Below, piece by piece: positions 1 to 9,089 of a stretch of DNA of 22,763 nucleotides. The DNA comes from CAZZIZ01 sp964654535. GTDB lineage: Bacteria; Bacteroidota; Bacteroidia; Chitinophagales; UBA2359. Below the pieces are notes generated by a model. That model ran no database searches, was not told the origin of the DNA, and saw only the letters and a list, made by a program, of their open reading frames with translations. The translations under genes and the position numbers were made by a program. The stretch covers positions 1-22,763 of the forward strand of contig CAZZIZ010000030.1 in assembly GCA_964654535.1 (NCBI GenBank), in the 5' to 3' direction. How positions within the stretch are numbered: the first letter of the stretch is position 1; every line of letters begins with the position of its first letter.

Positions 1-11
1 AGAATAAAAAA

Positions 12-1589
12 TTAAAATGGACTGTCGTCCGTAGGAGTAGGGCCGTCGCTTTCAAAACCACTTTCATTTGGCTCATTCATTTTCGACTGCATGGTAACCT
101 CGCTGAGAGGAGAAAAGTTGTTTTCAATATTTGCATCGAACTGTGTCGCAAATTCATAATCAATGAACTTGGCAAACTTGTGAATGAACTGCAACTGAAC
201 CGTGCCCGTTGCTCCATTTCTGTGCTTGGATATAATTACTTCGGTTACGCCGGGAACAATAGGGTTGCCATCTTTGTCTTTATCCATTTGATAGTAGTCC
301 GGACGATAAAGGAAAATAACCATATCCGCATCTTGCTCAATCGCACCAGACTCACGAAGATCGGAGAGCATAGGGCGCTTATCACCGCCACGAGTTTCAA
401 CCGATCTATTTAACTGTGAAAGCGCAATGACAGGAACTTGCAGCTCCTTGGCAATGGTTTTTAGGTTGCGCGAAATATTACTGATTTCCTGCTCACGATT
501 GCTTCCGCCTCCTTTACCCGGAACGGCACCACTCATCAGTTGCAAATAATCGATGATGATCATTTGGATATCGTGCTGTTGCTTCAAACGACGACACTTG
601 GCTCTAAGCTCGTAGATATTGATAGCCGGTGTATCGTCAATGAATAGGGCTGATTCGCCTAATTGAGTAACCTTGGTGTTTAGCTGAGTCCATTCGTGTG
701 GCTTTAAATCGCCACGCTTGAGTTTTTCATTGGACAACTCAGTCTCCGCAGAAATAAGACGAGTAACCAGCTGTACCGACGACATCTCTAGTGAGAACAT
801 CGCGACAGGTTTTTTGAATTGCACGGCTGCATTACGAGCCATAGAGAGTACAAAGGATGTTTTACCCACACCAGGTCTTGCGGCTATAATTACTAGATCA
901 GACTTTTGCCATCCGGCAGTAATTCTATCTAAGGCTCCGAATCCGCTTGGTATACCAGTAAGTTCACCATCTGCAGACTTTTCGGAGATGGTTTCAATCT
1001 GCTCAACGGCTTTTCTTACTAGGTCGTTTACCTTTTCGGTTCCTCGACGCAGGTTCTTGTCCGATATTTCTAGAAGTCTTTGTTCTGTGTCGTCCAATAA
1101 CTGAAATACATCGGTCGTATCCTCATAGGCATCTTTCATAATGACCGTAGAAGTGCTTATTAGCTCTCGGAGAATAAATTTCTCCTGGACTATTCTGGCG
1201 TGATGCTCAATATTTGCAGACGATCCTACTCGGTTCGTTAGTTGCGAAATGTAGAAAGGCCCACCAACGATTTCCAGTTTTCCATTTTTACGTAACTGCT
1301 CTGTAACAGTGAGTATATCTATAGGCTTTGAGGCCACGTACAAGTCCATTATGCCCTGAAAGATCTCAGCATTTGCTGGGACGTAAAACATTTCTGGCTT
1401 GAGAATATCAATAGTCTCGGCGACGGCATTTTTGTCAATCATTAAAGCACCGAGTACGGCTTCTTCAAGTGCTTTTGCCTGAGGTTGTAATTTGTCGAAT
1501 AAGTAGGTGGAAAGATCTGTCTGCGTCTTTTTACCAGGTCGATTGAAGCTGCTGGCGAGCTTTTTTACATTTTCAGTTATTTCAGACAT
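12..1589 (-). CDS. dnaB: Replicative DNA helicase DnaB
   Basis: Hexameric 5'-3' helicase that unwinds DNA at the replication fork and recruits primase; cytoplasmic. The 525-residue protein has the DnaB N-terminal domain (about residues 35-135), a linker, and a RecA-type ATPase core (about 205-475). Visible motifs are Walker A ARPGVGKT (237-244), Walker B ending in D347 (MIIIDYLQLM), the SQLNRSVETR segment (391-400) and KHRNGATG (455-462). The C-terminal tail (about 490-525) is acidic and low-complexity, so the protein is somewhat longer than the roughly 470 residues of E. coli DnaB. The ATG start gives a short polar leader before the conserved domain. It lies downstream of tsaD on the same strand with a 322-bp gap, so it is probably transcribed separately. 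The family call is secure. Confidence 0.98.
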   Translation of the reverse strand: MSEITENVKKLASSFNRPGKKTQTDLSTYLFDKLQPQAKALEEAVLGALMIDKNAVAETIDILKPEMFYVPANAEIFQGIMDLYVASKPIDILTVTEQLRKNGKLEIVGGPFYISQLTNRVGSSANIEHHARIVQEKFILRELISTSTVIMKDAYEDTTDVFQLLDDTEQRLLEISDKNLRRGTEKVNDLVRKAVEQIETISEKSADGELTGIPSGFGALDRITAGWQKSDLVIIAARPGVGKTSFVLSMARNAAVQFKKPVAMFSLEMSSVQLVTRLISAETELSNEKLKRGDLKPHEWTQLNTKVTQLGESALFIDDTPAINIYELRAKCRRLKQQHDIQMIIIDYLQLMSGAVPGKGGGSNREQEISNISRNLKTIAKELQVPVIALSQLNRSVETRGGDKRPMLSDLRESGAIEQDADMVIFLYRPDYYQMDKDKDGNPIVPGVTEVIISKHRNGATGTVQLQFIHKFAKFIDYEFATQFDANIENNFSPLSEVTMQSKMNEPNESGFESDGPTPTDDSPF

Positions 1590-1911
1590 TCGATTCCTTA
1601 TTCGTTTCAGTCAGACGGGCCTCTAAAGTAAGGAACACAATAGGTTTGAACGTGTATCAATGTCAACACAACTAGAGTAATGTCCTTCAAGCACTTAGCT
1701 CAAGCTATTCGTATTAATGCTCACTTGCAAACACTTCGTTTTATTTGTTGGTAAACCTGCCTTTTCGGTGTACATCCTGTTAATATGTGTAATGCTCTAT
1801 GCCTTAAAGCTTGAGCAATGGTCTTGTAGCAGACTGAAACAAAAAAAGCAACAGAGATAAACAAATAATAAAACAGTGAATGTTTAGTTTACAAGTTTGT
1901 TGAGAACTCTT
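1590..1911. other. Intergenic gap between dnaB and tsaD
   Basis: These 322 bp hold no credible gene. The stretch must contain the dnaB promoter (minus strand). The only -7-like box I see is TACTTTAG, about 35-50 nt upstream of the dnaB start and one base off TAnnTTTG, with no convincing -33 partner. A 9-bp inverted pair (GCTCAAGCT at 1698-1706, AGCTTGAGC at 1808-1816) brackets about 100 bp and may be chance. A T-run on the minus strand downstream of tsaD (around 1842-1850) lacks a G+C-rich stem, so I do not call a terminator. Confidence 0.5.
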
Positions 1912-2922
1912 TCAAGAGTTGATGGGGAAGCGTGCTTTGGGAACGCAGTCCATTTCCGCAAAGTCGTCTTGCAAATATTGAAAGTAGGCTGTCGTCGCAA
2001 TCATAGCCGCATTATCGGTGCAGTATTCGAATTTCGGAATGAAAATTTGCCAGTTATTCTTTTCACCCATTTGTTTGACTTTCTCGCGCAATCCAGAATT
2101 GGCGGAAACACCTCCAGCAATGGCGAGAGAAGTAATGCCTTGCTCCTTCATTATCTTTTCGAGGGGCTTAACTAATATTTCGATAATGGTATACTGAATA
2201 GAGGCGCAAAGGTCCTTGAGGTTTTGTTCAATAAAATCGGGATTATCCTTAACCTGCTTTTGCAGGAAGTAGAGGATCGAGGTTTTCAACCCACTAAAAC
2301 TGTAGTTCCACTTAGGAACGGAAGGCTGAGCAAATTTGAATTTGAGTGGATCTCCCTCTTTAGCCAGTTTATCGACTAAAGGACCACCTGGATATTGAAG
2401 ACCGAGCATTTTGGCCGCCTTGTCGAAGGCCTCGCCAGCGGCATCATCAATAGTAGATCCCAAAACTTCCATTTTGAGATGATCTTTCACCAGGACTATC
2501 TGGGTGTGACCTCCTGAGACGGTCAAGCAGATAAATGGAAACTCAGGCTTTGGCTCATCTATGAAATGTGATAAAACGTGCCCTTTCATATGATTAACGG
2601 TAATGATCGGAATATCGAGTCCCAGCGCCATAGCCTTGGCAAAAGAGCTTCCAACCAATAAAGAACCCAATAAACCAGGACCCAATGTAAAAGCGATAGC
2701 GCTCAGGTCTTTTTTTGCTATTCCCGCCTTTTTGAGTGCCATCTCAACGACAGGCACGATTTGTTGCTGATGAGCCCTGCTGGCCAACTCGGGCACAACC
2801 CCTCCAAATTCCTCGTGAACCTTCTGATTTGCTATGACATTACTCAAGATCTTACCGTCTTGACACACAGCTGCAGAAGTATCATCACAAGATGATTCTA
2901 TGCCTAAAATGTTTATCATCAA
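1912..2922 (-). CDS. tsaD: tRNA N6-adenosine threonylcarbamoyltransferase TsaD
   Basis: TsaD transfers the threonylcarbamoyl group from threonylcarbamoyl-AMP to A37 of ANN-decoding tRNAs, making t6A with TsaB and TsaE in the cytoplasm. The 336-residue length is typical. It begins with the ASKHA signature GIESSCDDTS (residues 7-16). The metal ligands are visible: H111 and H115 in HMKGH, and D303 in CTDNAAM. SGGHT (136-140), DDAAGEAFDK (159-168) and AGGVSANSGLR (269-279) are further family motifs. Two tandem ATGs (MM) make the start ambiguous by one codon. The gene is divergent from the TamB-like gene across 160 bp. I recall a tsaD/tamB neighbourhood from other Bacteroidota, but that is memory rather than a check. 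Confidence 0.97.
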   Translation of the reverse strand: MMINILGIESSCDDTSAAVCQDGKILSNVIANQKVHEEFGGVVPELASRAHQQQIVPVVEMALKKAGIAKKDLSAIAFTLGPGLLGSLLVGSSFAKAMALGLDIPIITVNHMKGHVLSHFIDEPKPEFPFICLTVSGGHTQIVLVKDHLKMEVLGSTIDDAAGEAFDKAAKMLGLQYPGGPLVDKLAKEGDPLKFKFAQPSVPKWNYSFSGLKTSILYFLQKQVKDNPDFIEQNLKDLCASIQYTIIEILVKPLEKIMKEQGITSLAIAGGVSANSGLREKVKQMGEKNNWQIFIPKFEYCTDNAAMIATTAYFQYLQDDFAEMDCVPKARFPINS

Positions 2923-3040
2923 ACTTCGTTATCATATAGTCCTTAAAATTAATCACATAACGCTCAAAATGAGCAGCTTGGAATGCTTTTAGTGACAATT
3001 TTGGTGCAAATTATGGCCGCAATTATATAAACCGAGGCCG

Positions 3041-3048
3041 TACTTTTG
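3041..3048 (+). promoter_or_regulatory. Putative -7 box upstream of the TamB-like gene
   Basis: TACTTTTG matches the Bacteroidota -7 consensus TAnnTTTG exactly and would place the transcript start about 25-30 nt before the TTG start at 3083. No clear TTG -33 element is present at the usual spacing, so this rests on one box only. Confidence 0.35.
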
Positions 3049-3082
3049 AGTCTAACATCTTCTTAGCCCATAGAGACATTAA

Positions 3083-6000
3083 TTGAAAAGCATTAAGCTA
3101 CATAAAGTCCTTATTTACATTGTAATAGCCTTGCTGCTATTGCTTCTCTTGGGCTTCTTACTGCTTCAAATTCCGGCCGTTCAATCCTATGCCGGAAAAC
3201 AGGTCAAAAACTACATCGCCAGCAGAATAGACACACCATTTGAGATTGAGGATATTGAGATAAATATCTACGATCGGGTTAAGCTGAGTGGAGTATATAT
3301 CGAGGATGAAAAAGGGGACACCTTACTTTATGCCTCTGAGCTATTTGTAAACTTAGATGCAGTGAGCCTTCTTAATCGACAGGTCACGGCTCAGGACATT
3401 AGAATCAGCGACGGTAAAATCAGACTCAAAAAAGATGAGTCTGGTTCAAACTTTGACTTTCTTTTAAAAGAGTTTGTTTCTGCAGATTCAACCGATGAGA
3501 AAGAAAATGAACCCACCGGCGAAACTGCCGAGGATGCAAATGAAAATCCCTGGGATATTGCCTTCGGGAACCTCAACATTATTAATACCGATATCATTTA
3601 TGAAGACGCTACCAAAGGTGAGTCGCTTCATTTGTATGCAGGTAACATAGATATAGATGCTCGAGAGACCAATCTTAACGAAAAACTCATTGCAGTTGAT
3701 CGAGCGACTTTGGCCGATTTGAAAATAGACTACGTACAAGGAGGTTCTGATGAAGAAGATGAAACTGATGCGCCGCCTTTTCGAATTGAAGACATAGGTT
3801 GGGACATTAATGTAAATACGTTCGAAATAAAGAATAGTGAAATTGCTTACGCCGACCAGAAAGGTAGAGAGCTCATCTCTGGTCAAATGAACTTCAAAAA
3901 ACTTTCTTTCAACCAGGTTAATGTTCTTGTAAAGGACATTAAGGTTCAAGGCGATTCATTGTTTGCAGACTTAGCTGGTGTAAGTGCAATGGAACATTCG
4001 GGCTTTGAGTTGAAGAATTTAAGCACGGATATTTCTATGACCAGCAAAAATATGAAGTTGGACGATTTACTTGTTCAATCTAGTAATAGTGAAATAGGAA
4101 ATTCGGCTACCCTCAAGTACAAGAGCTTCGAGGACTTCAGGGATTTTGGAAACAAGGTGTTTTTCACTTTGAATGCTGATAAAAATAGACTGCGATTACA
4201 AGACCTCAAGTACTTCCTTCCTGCAGATGTAATGACCAGAGTAGGTGGTATCGTCTCTACGGATGAGGAGATTCTACTAGATGGAAAGTTCAAGGGTAGA
4301 GTCGCGAACTTTCGTGCAACAGACTTGGTCATTCGTGCAGGACAGAACACATACTACGAGGGCTCGGTGAAATGGAGAGGCCTACCAGATTTTCAAAACA
4401 GTTTTATTGACTTTAGGGTAAATGAATTGCGTACTCGAGCCGAAGACATTCAGTCGCTGATGGTCGATTTTGATATGCCTCAAGAGTTTAAAAACCTCGG
4501 TGACGTATCCTTTAAAGGGACCTTTACGGGTTTTCCAAAGGATTTTGTTGCCGACGGAAAACTGGTGACCGTTCTAGGAACCGTGGACGGCGATATTAAT
4601 ATGAAAGCCAAAGGAGCCATTCCGAAATACTCTGGATATATAGGAACCGAGAGCTTTGAACTGGGCAAGTTCTTAAACCGCGAAGATGAGTTTGGTGCTA
4701 TAACATTGCATAGTAGAGTTCGTGGTCAAGGATTCAAACTTGACGAATTAGATGCACATCTAGATGGAGTTGTTGACCATATTTCAATTAGAGGAACCGA
4801 CTATAGTAATATTACCCTCGACGGTCGTTTTGAGCAGAGGTTGTTTACTGGAAACGTCGACGTAAATGATGAGAACCTTACCTTAGATTTTGCAGGAGCT
4901 GTAGATTTTAATGAAGAGGAACCAGTATTTACTTTCGACTCTCAGATTAGTGATGCAAATTTGAAAAAATGGAATTGGTCTAAGGATGATTTGTACGTTA
5001 GTACCCTTGCGAACCTGGCCTTGACAGGTAGTAATATTGACAACATAAAAGGAACCGCATCTTTCCAGAATATTTCAATAAGACGCGGTGATCGTGAAGA
5101 GCTAATAGACGAAGTAAAACTCTATTCTGTAATTGACGAATCTACCAATGAAAGACTACTTCAATTAGACTCTGAATATTTTATAGCACTCGTTGAAGGA
5201 AAATTTGACCTACGTGGATTGGCGGCAGCTTTTCAAAATTATATCAACCACTATTTCCCAATGGAATTTCGCGATGGCCAAATTACCGAAGAGCAAGACA
5301 TTGATTTCGAAATAGAAATATTGAAGCCTATAACCTTTGCCGATCTACTCGTACCGAAAGTAAATTACGTTAGCGAAGGCCTACTGGATGGCCAATTCAA
5401 TAGTATAGAAAAGAAAATAGACCTAGATTTTTCACTAGACAGTTTGGTATACGATACATATCGCATTGATGAGTTTGCACTTCAAGCAAATTCCAATGCT
5501 GATAAAATCACCTTTGAAAGCCACTTGAACGAAGTTGATATTGGCGATCAGTTAACGCTCCCCGATGTTAAGTTGACGGGTGATCTAAAGGATTACAAAC
5601 TCGATTTCGATCTAACAGTCTCAGAAGATGATCCAGAAAATGGAGTTGATATTGCCGGGGTAATTGAGTCCAATTTTAAAAGCGCCAATTTAACCCTCGA
5701 TAAAATGGACGTGCGAACCAGAGGGCTGCTATGGAAAGGTCAGCTTGAAGAAGCGTATTTTAATAATCGCGAAGATTACTTCATTAAGAACTTTGTGCTA
5801 GCTCACAACGATCAGTCCCTAAGGGCCAACAGTGTTGAGGTAAAAGGCTCAGGCGGTCCAGTGCAAATATTACTCAATGATTTTAAGCTCGATGAGTTTG
5901 CCAGTATCGCCAAAAAAGATCACCTGCTCTTAAAGGGAACCAGCAATGGTGAAATTAGTATTGAGCAGTTGTTTCTAAATCCTGTCTTAACTGGAGACCT

Positions 6001-7939
6001 GAACGTAGAGGGATTTGAGTTTCTTGGAAAACCGCTGGGAAATCTAGATATACATTCCAAAAAACTTCCCGGCGTACCGGAAATTGAAGTTAATGGCACC
6101 CTTTCTGAATATGGCAACGACGTGGTCATAAGCGGAAAGTACTATACCGTCTTAAATCCAGATGTCGTCATTCAGGGTAAGCCAAGTCAAGTAGATTTAA
6201 ATGTGCAGGTCAAAGCCTTACAACTCGAATGGTTAGAAGCACTTATGGGAACCATAATAACCGATACCAAGGGCTTTGCATCTGGAAGTGTTAAACTATA
6301 TGGAGATATTAAGCAGCCAAGCCTTCACGGAACCATGCGCTTAGAAAATGCTGAGGCACGAGTTATTTTCCTGAACAATGTTCTGTCTCTAGACAAGCAA
6401 GTGCTCACATTGAGAGATAAGAAAATTCTTTTCGAGAATACGAGCATAGCCGATCGATTGGGTAACGAAGCAATTGCCGAAGGCTATTTAGATATCAATG
6501 ACTACAAGAACCCAGCGATTGACGTCAGTGTTATTAGCGATCACTTTCTCTTCTTAGAAACGTCCAAGGGTGATAACAGTACTTTTTACGGAACCGCTTT
6601 CGGTGACGGGTCGGTATCCTTCAGTGGGCCACTACGCGATTTGAATATGAATATAAAAGCGAGGTCGCACCCTGGGACTAAAATTAGTTTTCCATTAGAA
6701 GACGAAGAACAGATTATTGAGAATCAACACGTCTTTACCTTTATTGAAAATATAACTGAAGCCGATGAAGTCGAAGAAGCGGTTGCTCCAGATGTAGAGC
6801 GAAACTTAGAAGTTGATCTAGAATTAGAAGTAACTGAGGACGCAGAACTGGAAATAATTTTTGACCAAGCCGCGGGAGATATCATTCGTTCCAAAGGCAC
6901 TGGTGATATCAGCGTAAACTATCACAGTCGTGGCGACTTCAATGTTTATGGTACCTACACCATTACGGAAGGAGACTATCTCTTCACATTAAAAGATTTT
7001 GTCAAAAAAGAGTTTAGCGTGAAGCCCAATGGAACCGTGTCTTTCTTCGGTTCTCCCTATGATGCAAAGCTAGATGTCAATGCAGTCTATAGTTTGAAAA
7101 CCACTCTCAGTGGCATTTTTAGCGATGGAACTGGAGAAGGAAATACAACCTCCCAACGAGTTCCTGTTGATGTTAACTTGCTTCTTGGCGGTACGCTTGC
7201 CGATACAGACGTTCGCTTTGCCATAGAGTTGCCGGACCTTAGTTCTGTAGGGAACAGCTCCACGGATGTTCAAGCTGTCATTGATGGGATCAATAATGAT
7301 GCAGACACTAATGAGCTAAATAGTCAAGTCTTTGGCCTTTTGGTTTTAAATAATTTCATGCCGAGTAATGTATTGGAAAGTAATGAACTTATTGAAGGTG
7401 GGGTAAATGCTACGGTGAGTGAATTCGTATCGGATCAGTTCAGTAAACTGCTTAACGAGACCCTCAACGAGTTTATTCCAGATAGCGACTTTAGTATCAA
7501 GTGGAGAAGGTACAATGGTGAAAACGCAGACGACGTACAAAACCTCGCGAGTGGTAATGAGTTCGAATTATTGTATAACCAAAGACTATTCAACAATCGT
7601 GTTTCTATAGACATAGGCGGAAATGTCGATGTCGGTAAAAATATCGGAGAAGCTGGGACGAGTAATATTGCCGTGGCTGGTGACTTTATATTCCAATATT
7701 TGATCACACCAGAAGGAAATATTCGCTTAAAAGTCTACGGAAAGAACACGCAGGACACTTTTACAGATGGAAATACCGGAATAGGCGGAATTTCTTTGTT
7801 TGCGAGCGAAGAATTTGATGATATCGAAGATTTGCGCCGTAACTTTAAGAAAAGACGTGCACAGAGAAAGTTGAGGCAAAGAAAAAGAGCCCAAGAAAAA
7901 GCTGAAGCATTGTCTACAACACAAAATGGCAACAACTAA
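3083..7939 (+). CDS. TamB-like translocation/assembly (DUF490) giant protein
   Basis: This 1618-residue protein has a short basic N-terminus, one membrane anchor (about residues 9-29, very Leu-rich), and a long beta-rich body of repeating short strands. Its last third matches the TamB C-terminal (DUF490) region, about 1140-1560. Proteins of this AsmA/TamB superfamily span the periplasm and are linked to outer-membrane protein assembly or phospholipid transport; which applies here is not known. The start is TTG, forced by an in-frame TAA immediately upstream (3080-3082) and by the anchor that follows directly. The last 43 residues carry a very basic run (RRNFKKRRAQRKLRQRKR, about 1585-1602), odd for a protein whose C-terminus should sit near the outer membrane. 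No BamA/TamA-type barrel gene is adjacent. The 3' end overlaps the next gene by 14 nt. Confidence 0.9.
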   Translation: MKSIKLHKVLIYIVIALLLLLLLGFLLLQIPAVQSYAGKQVKNYIASRIDTPFEIEDIEINIYDRVKLSGVYIEDEKGDTLLYASELFVNLDAVSLLNRQVTAQDIRISDGKIRLKKDESGSNFDFLLKEFVSADSTDEKENEPTGETAEDANENPWDIAFGNLNIINTDIIYEDATKGESLHLYAGNIDIDARETNLNEKLIAVDRATLADLKIDYVQGGSDEEDETDAPPFRIEDIGWDINVNTFEIKNSEIAYADQKGRELISGQMNFKKLSFNQVNVLVKDIKVQGDSLFADLAGVSAMEHSGFELKNLSTDISMTSKNMKLDDLLVQSSNSEIGNSATLKYKSFEDFRDFGNKVFFTLNADKNRLRLQDLKYFLPADVMTRVGGIVSTDEEILLDGKFKGRVANFRATDLVIRAGQNTYYEGSVKWRGLPDFQNSFIDFRVNELRTRAEDIQSLMVDFDMPQEFKNLGDVSFKGTFTGFPKDFVADGKLVTVLGTVDGDINMKAKGAIPKYSGYIGTESFELGKFLNREDEFGAITLHSRVRGQGFKLDELDAHLDGVVDHISIRGTDYSNITLDGRFEQRLFTGNVDVNDENLTLDFAGAVDFNEEEPVFTFDSQISDANLKKWNWSKDDLYVSTLANLALTGSNIDNIKGTASFQNISIRRGDREELIDEVKLYSVIDESTNERLLQLDSEYFIALVEGKFDLRGLAAAFQNYINHYFPMEFRDGQITEEQDIDFEIEILKPITFADLLVPKVNYVSEGLLDGQFNSIEKKIDLDFSLDSLVYDTYRIDEFALQANSNADKITFESHLNEVDIGDQLTLPDVKLTGDLKDYKLDFDLTVSEDDPENGVDIAGVIESNFKSANLTLDKMDVRTRGLLWKGQLEEAYFNNREDYFIKNFVLAHNDQSLRANSVEVKGSGGPVQILLNDFKLDEFASIAKKDHLLLKGTSNGEISIEQLFLNPVLTGDLNVEGFEFLGKPLGNLDIHSKKLPGVPEIEVNGTLSEYGNDVVISGKYYTVLNPDVVIQGKPSQVDLNVQVKALQLEWLEALMGTIITDTKGFASGSVKLYGDIKQPSLHGTMRLENAEARVIFLNNVLSLDKQVLTLRDKKILFENTSIADRLGNEAIAEGYLDINDYKNPAIDVSVISDHFLFLETSKGDNSTFYGTAFGDGSVSFSGPLRDLNMNIKARSHPGTKISFPLEDEEQIIENQHVFTFIENITEADEVEEAVAPDVERNLEVDLELEVTEDAELEIIFDQAAGDIIRSKGTGDISVNYHSRGDFNVYGTYTITEGDYLFTLKDFVKKEFSVKPNGTVSFFGSPYDAKLDVNAVYSLKTTLSGIFSDGTGEGNTTSQRVPVDVNLLLGGTLADTDVRFAIELPDLSSVGNSSTDVQAVIDGINNDADTNELNSQVFGLLVLNNFMPSNVLESNELIEGGVNATVSEFVSDQFSKLLNETLNEFIPDSDFSIKWRRYNGENADDVQNLASGNEFELLYNQRLFNNRVSIDIGGNVDVGKNIGEAGTSNIAVAGDFIFQYLITPEGNIRLKVYGKNTQDTFTDGNTGIGGISLFASEEFDDIEDLRRNFKKRRAQRKLRQRKRAQEKAEALSTTQNGNN

Positions 7940-8336
7940 CCAATACGAATTAGAAGTTTTTATAGGCGGTTACGGCGATCACAACTATAGACTCTTGCTT
8001 AATGCAGGAAAACTAATTCACTGGAAAGAATCTGCCTTGTCTACCGAATCAAAACAAGCTTCCGTAGTTCACCCAACTGCCAAACAATGGGAACGCTTCT
8101 GGAAATTCATAGGCTCTTGTCGAGATTGGAAAAAAACATACAAAAACGACCTAGAGGTTTATGGAATAGAATGGGAAGTAATAGCACAAAAGAAGTTCGT
8201 AGATATCAAAAGTTCAGGTCAAGACCTCTATCCTCAAAACTTTGAAACCTTCCTCGAAGAATTACGTTTGCTAATGCCAGGTAAAACCTTCGGATACAAC
8301 TTGCAGTATGATCCAGAGTGGTTCGAGTCTTTCTAG
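7926..8336 (+). CDS. Small unknown protein overlapping the TamB-like gene
   Basis: A 136-residue protein that I do not recognise. It begins ATG inside the last 14 nt of the TamB-like gene in a different frame, an arrangement typical of translational coupling, so it is probably co-transcribed. It has no signal peptide or membrane segment. The sequence is rich in aromatic residues (many W, Y and F, e.g. WERFWKFIGSCRDWKK and YDPEWFESF) and looks like a compact soluble alpha/beta domain. A single cysteine is present (in GSCRDW). Support for it being real is full use of the gap up to the convergent neighbour, amino-acid composition like a folded protein, and absence of a competing frame. Its stop TAG shares the CTAG palindrome with the stop of the gene on the opposite strand. 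Confidence 0.75.
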   Translation: MATTNQYELEVFIGGYGDHNYRLLLNAGKLIHWKESALSTESKQASVVHPTAKQWERFWKFIGSCRDWKKTYKNDLEVYGIEWEVIAQKKFVDIKSSGQDLYPQNFETFLEELRLLMPGKTFGYNLQYDPEWFESF

Positions 8337-8944
8337 AAAACAAATCCTACACGTACCGCAACCCTATTGTTCGTAAAGCTTTCTTCGATTGTAAGCCTCC
8401 CGTTTGTAACAGGTTCGGTAAATGTACGAATGCGCGAACTAGATTGGTTAACGTAAGACAGAGATATAATCCAACTTAAATTGTCTTTGGTTCGAATCAT
8501 CAAACCGCCGCCAAGTTGGAAGTACGTGCCACCACCAAATTCAAAAGACTCATTCAGAAACTCATTAGTTTCATCCGCAGAAATAGAAACACCGTAACCA
8601 CCTTGCCCGCTTAAAAATGGACTGTACTTTTTATTCGGAATTAGGTCGGCCTTCAGCTGAATAAATGCCGGAAGAATATTTTGCGTATCGTATTGATCAT
8701 ATCCAAGACCAACACCCAGACCGATCAAACCGCCCAGGTTTTTCGAGGCAGTTTGGCGTATGCTCAACCCGCGTTCTTCGTCCAGCTTTTCAGCCGTAAT
8801 CAAAAAACCAAGCTCAGTTTGAAAACCTATGCCCGAAACCGTCGAGTGGTAGGCAACCGAATTAGCGCTAACATCGTTTTGAGCTTGTAAGTGGCTGAAA
8901 CAGCAAATCAGTGCAAGGAGAATCGCGGCGGAAAATGTCTTCAT
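8333..8944 (-). CDS. Outer-membrane beta-barrel protein (porin-like)
   Basis: A 203-residue secreted protein. Residues 1-21 form a signal peptide (MKTF, a hydrophobic stretch, then LQAQ) with cleavage probably just before NDV. The mature part alternates polar and hydrophobic residues in short strands with Gly-rich turns (GGLIGLGVGLGYD, FGGGTYFQLGGGLMIR) and ends in the aromatic strand RVGFVF, the usual recognition end for BAM-inserted barrels. The size suggests about 8 strands, as in the OmpA/OmpX-like small-barrel class common in Bacteroidota. No ligand or function can be assigned. It is convergent with the preceding unknown gene, overlapping 4 nt at a shared CTAG, and there is no room for a terminator between them. 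Confidence 0.8.
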   Translation of the reverse strand: MKTFSAAILLALICCFSHLQAQNDVSANSVAYHSTVSGIGFQTELGFLITAEKLDEERGLSIRQTASKNLGGLIGLGVGLGYDQYDTQNILPAFIQLKADLIPNKKYSPFLSGQGGYGVSISADETNEFLNESFEFGGGTYFQLGGGLMIRTKDNLSWIISLSYVNQSSSRIRTFTEPVTNGRLTIEESFTNNRVAVRVGFVF

Positions 8945-8969
8945 TTTTTTGACTTTAAATCTTGTTCAA

Positions 8970-8977
8970 CAAATATA
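8970..8977 (-). promoter_or_regulatory. Putative -7 box of the outer-membrane barrel gene
   Basis: On the minus strand the sequence reads TATATTTG, a perfect TAnnTTTG, 26 nt before the ATG at 8944. This predicts a 5' leader of roughly 20 nt. I see no good TTG at the -33 spacing. Confidence 0.4.
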
Positions 8978-9089
8978 CGTCCAAAGCCTGCGGATGGTTG
9001 CCTTAAGATTTAGACTGATGATTTGTAAGGCGCTGTAAATCAGCTGATTAATTAAATAAATTTGTTCTTTAAATTGATCTTTATTATTT

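Noticed and set aside
1698..1816. 9-bp inverted pair in the dnaB-tsaD gap as a regulatory structure
   Set aside because: The arms are short and about 100 bp apart with no supporting structure between them; chance is likely.
1842..1850. T-run downstream of tsaD as a rho-independent terminator
   Set aside because: There is no G+C-rich stem immediately before the T-run on the minus strand.
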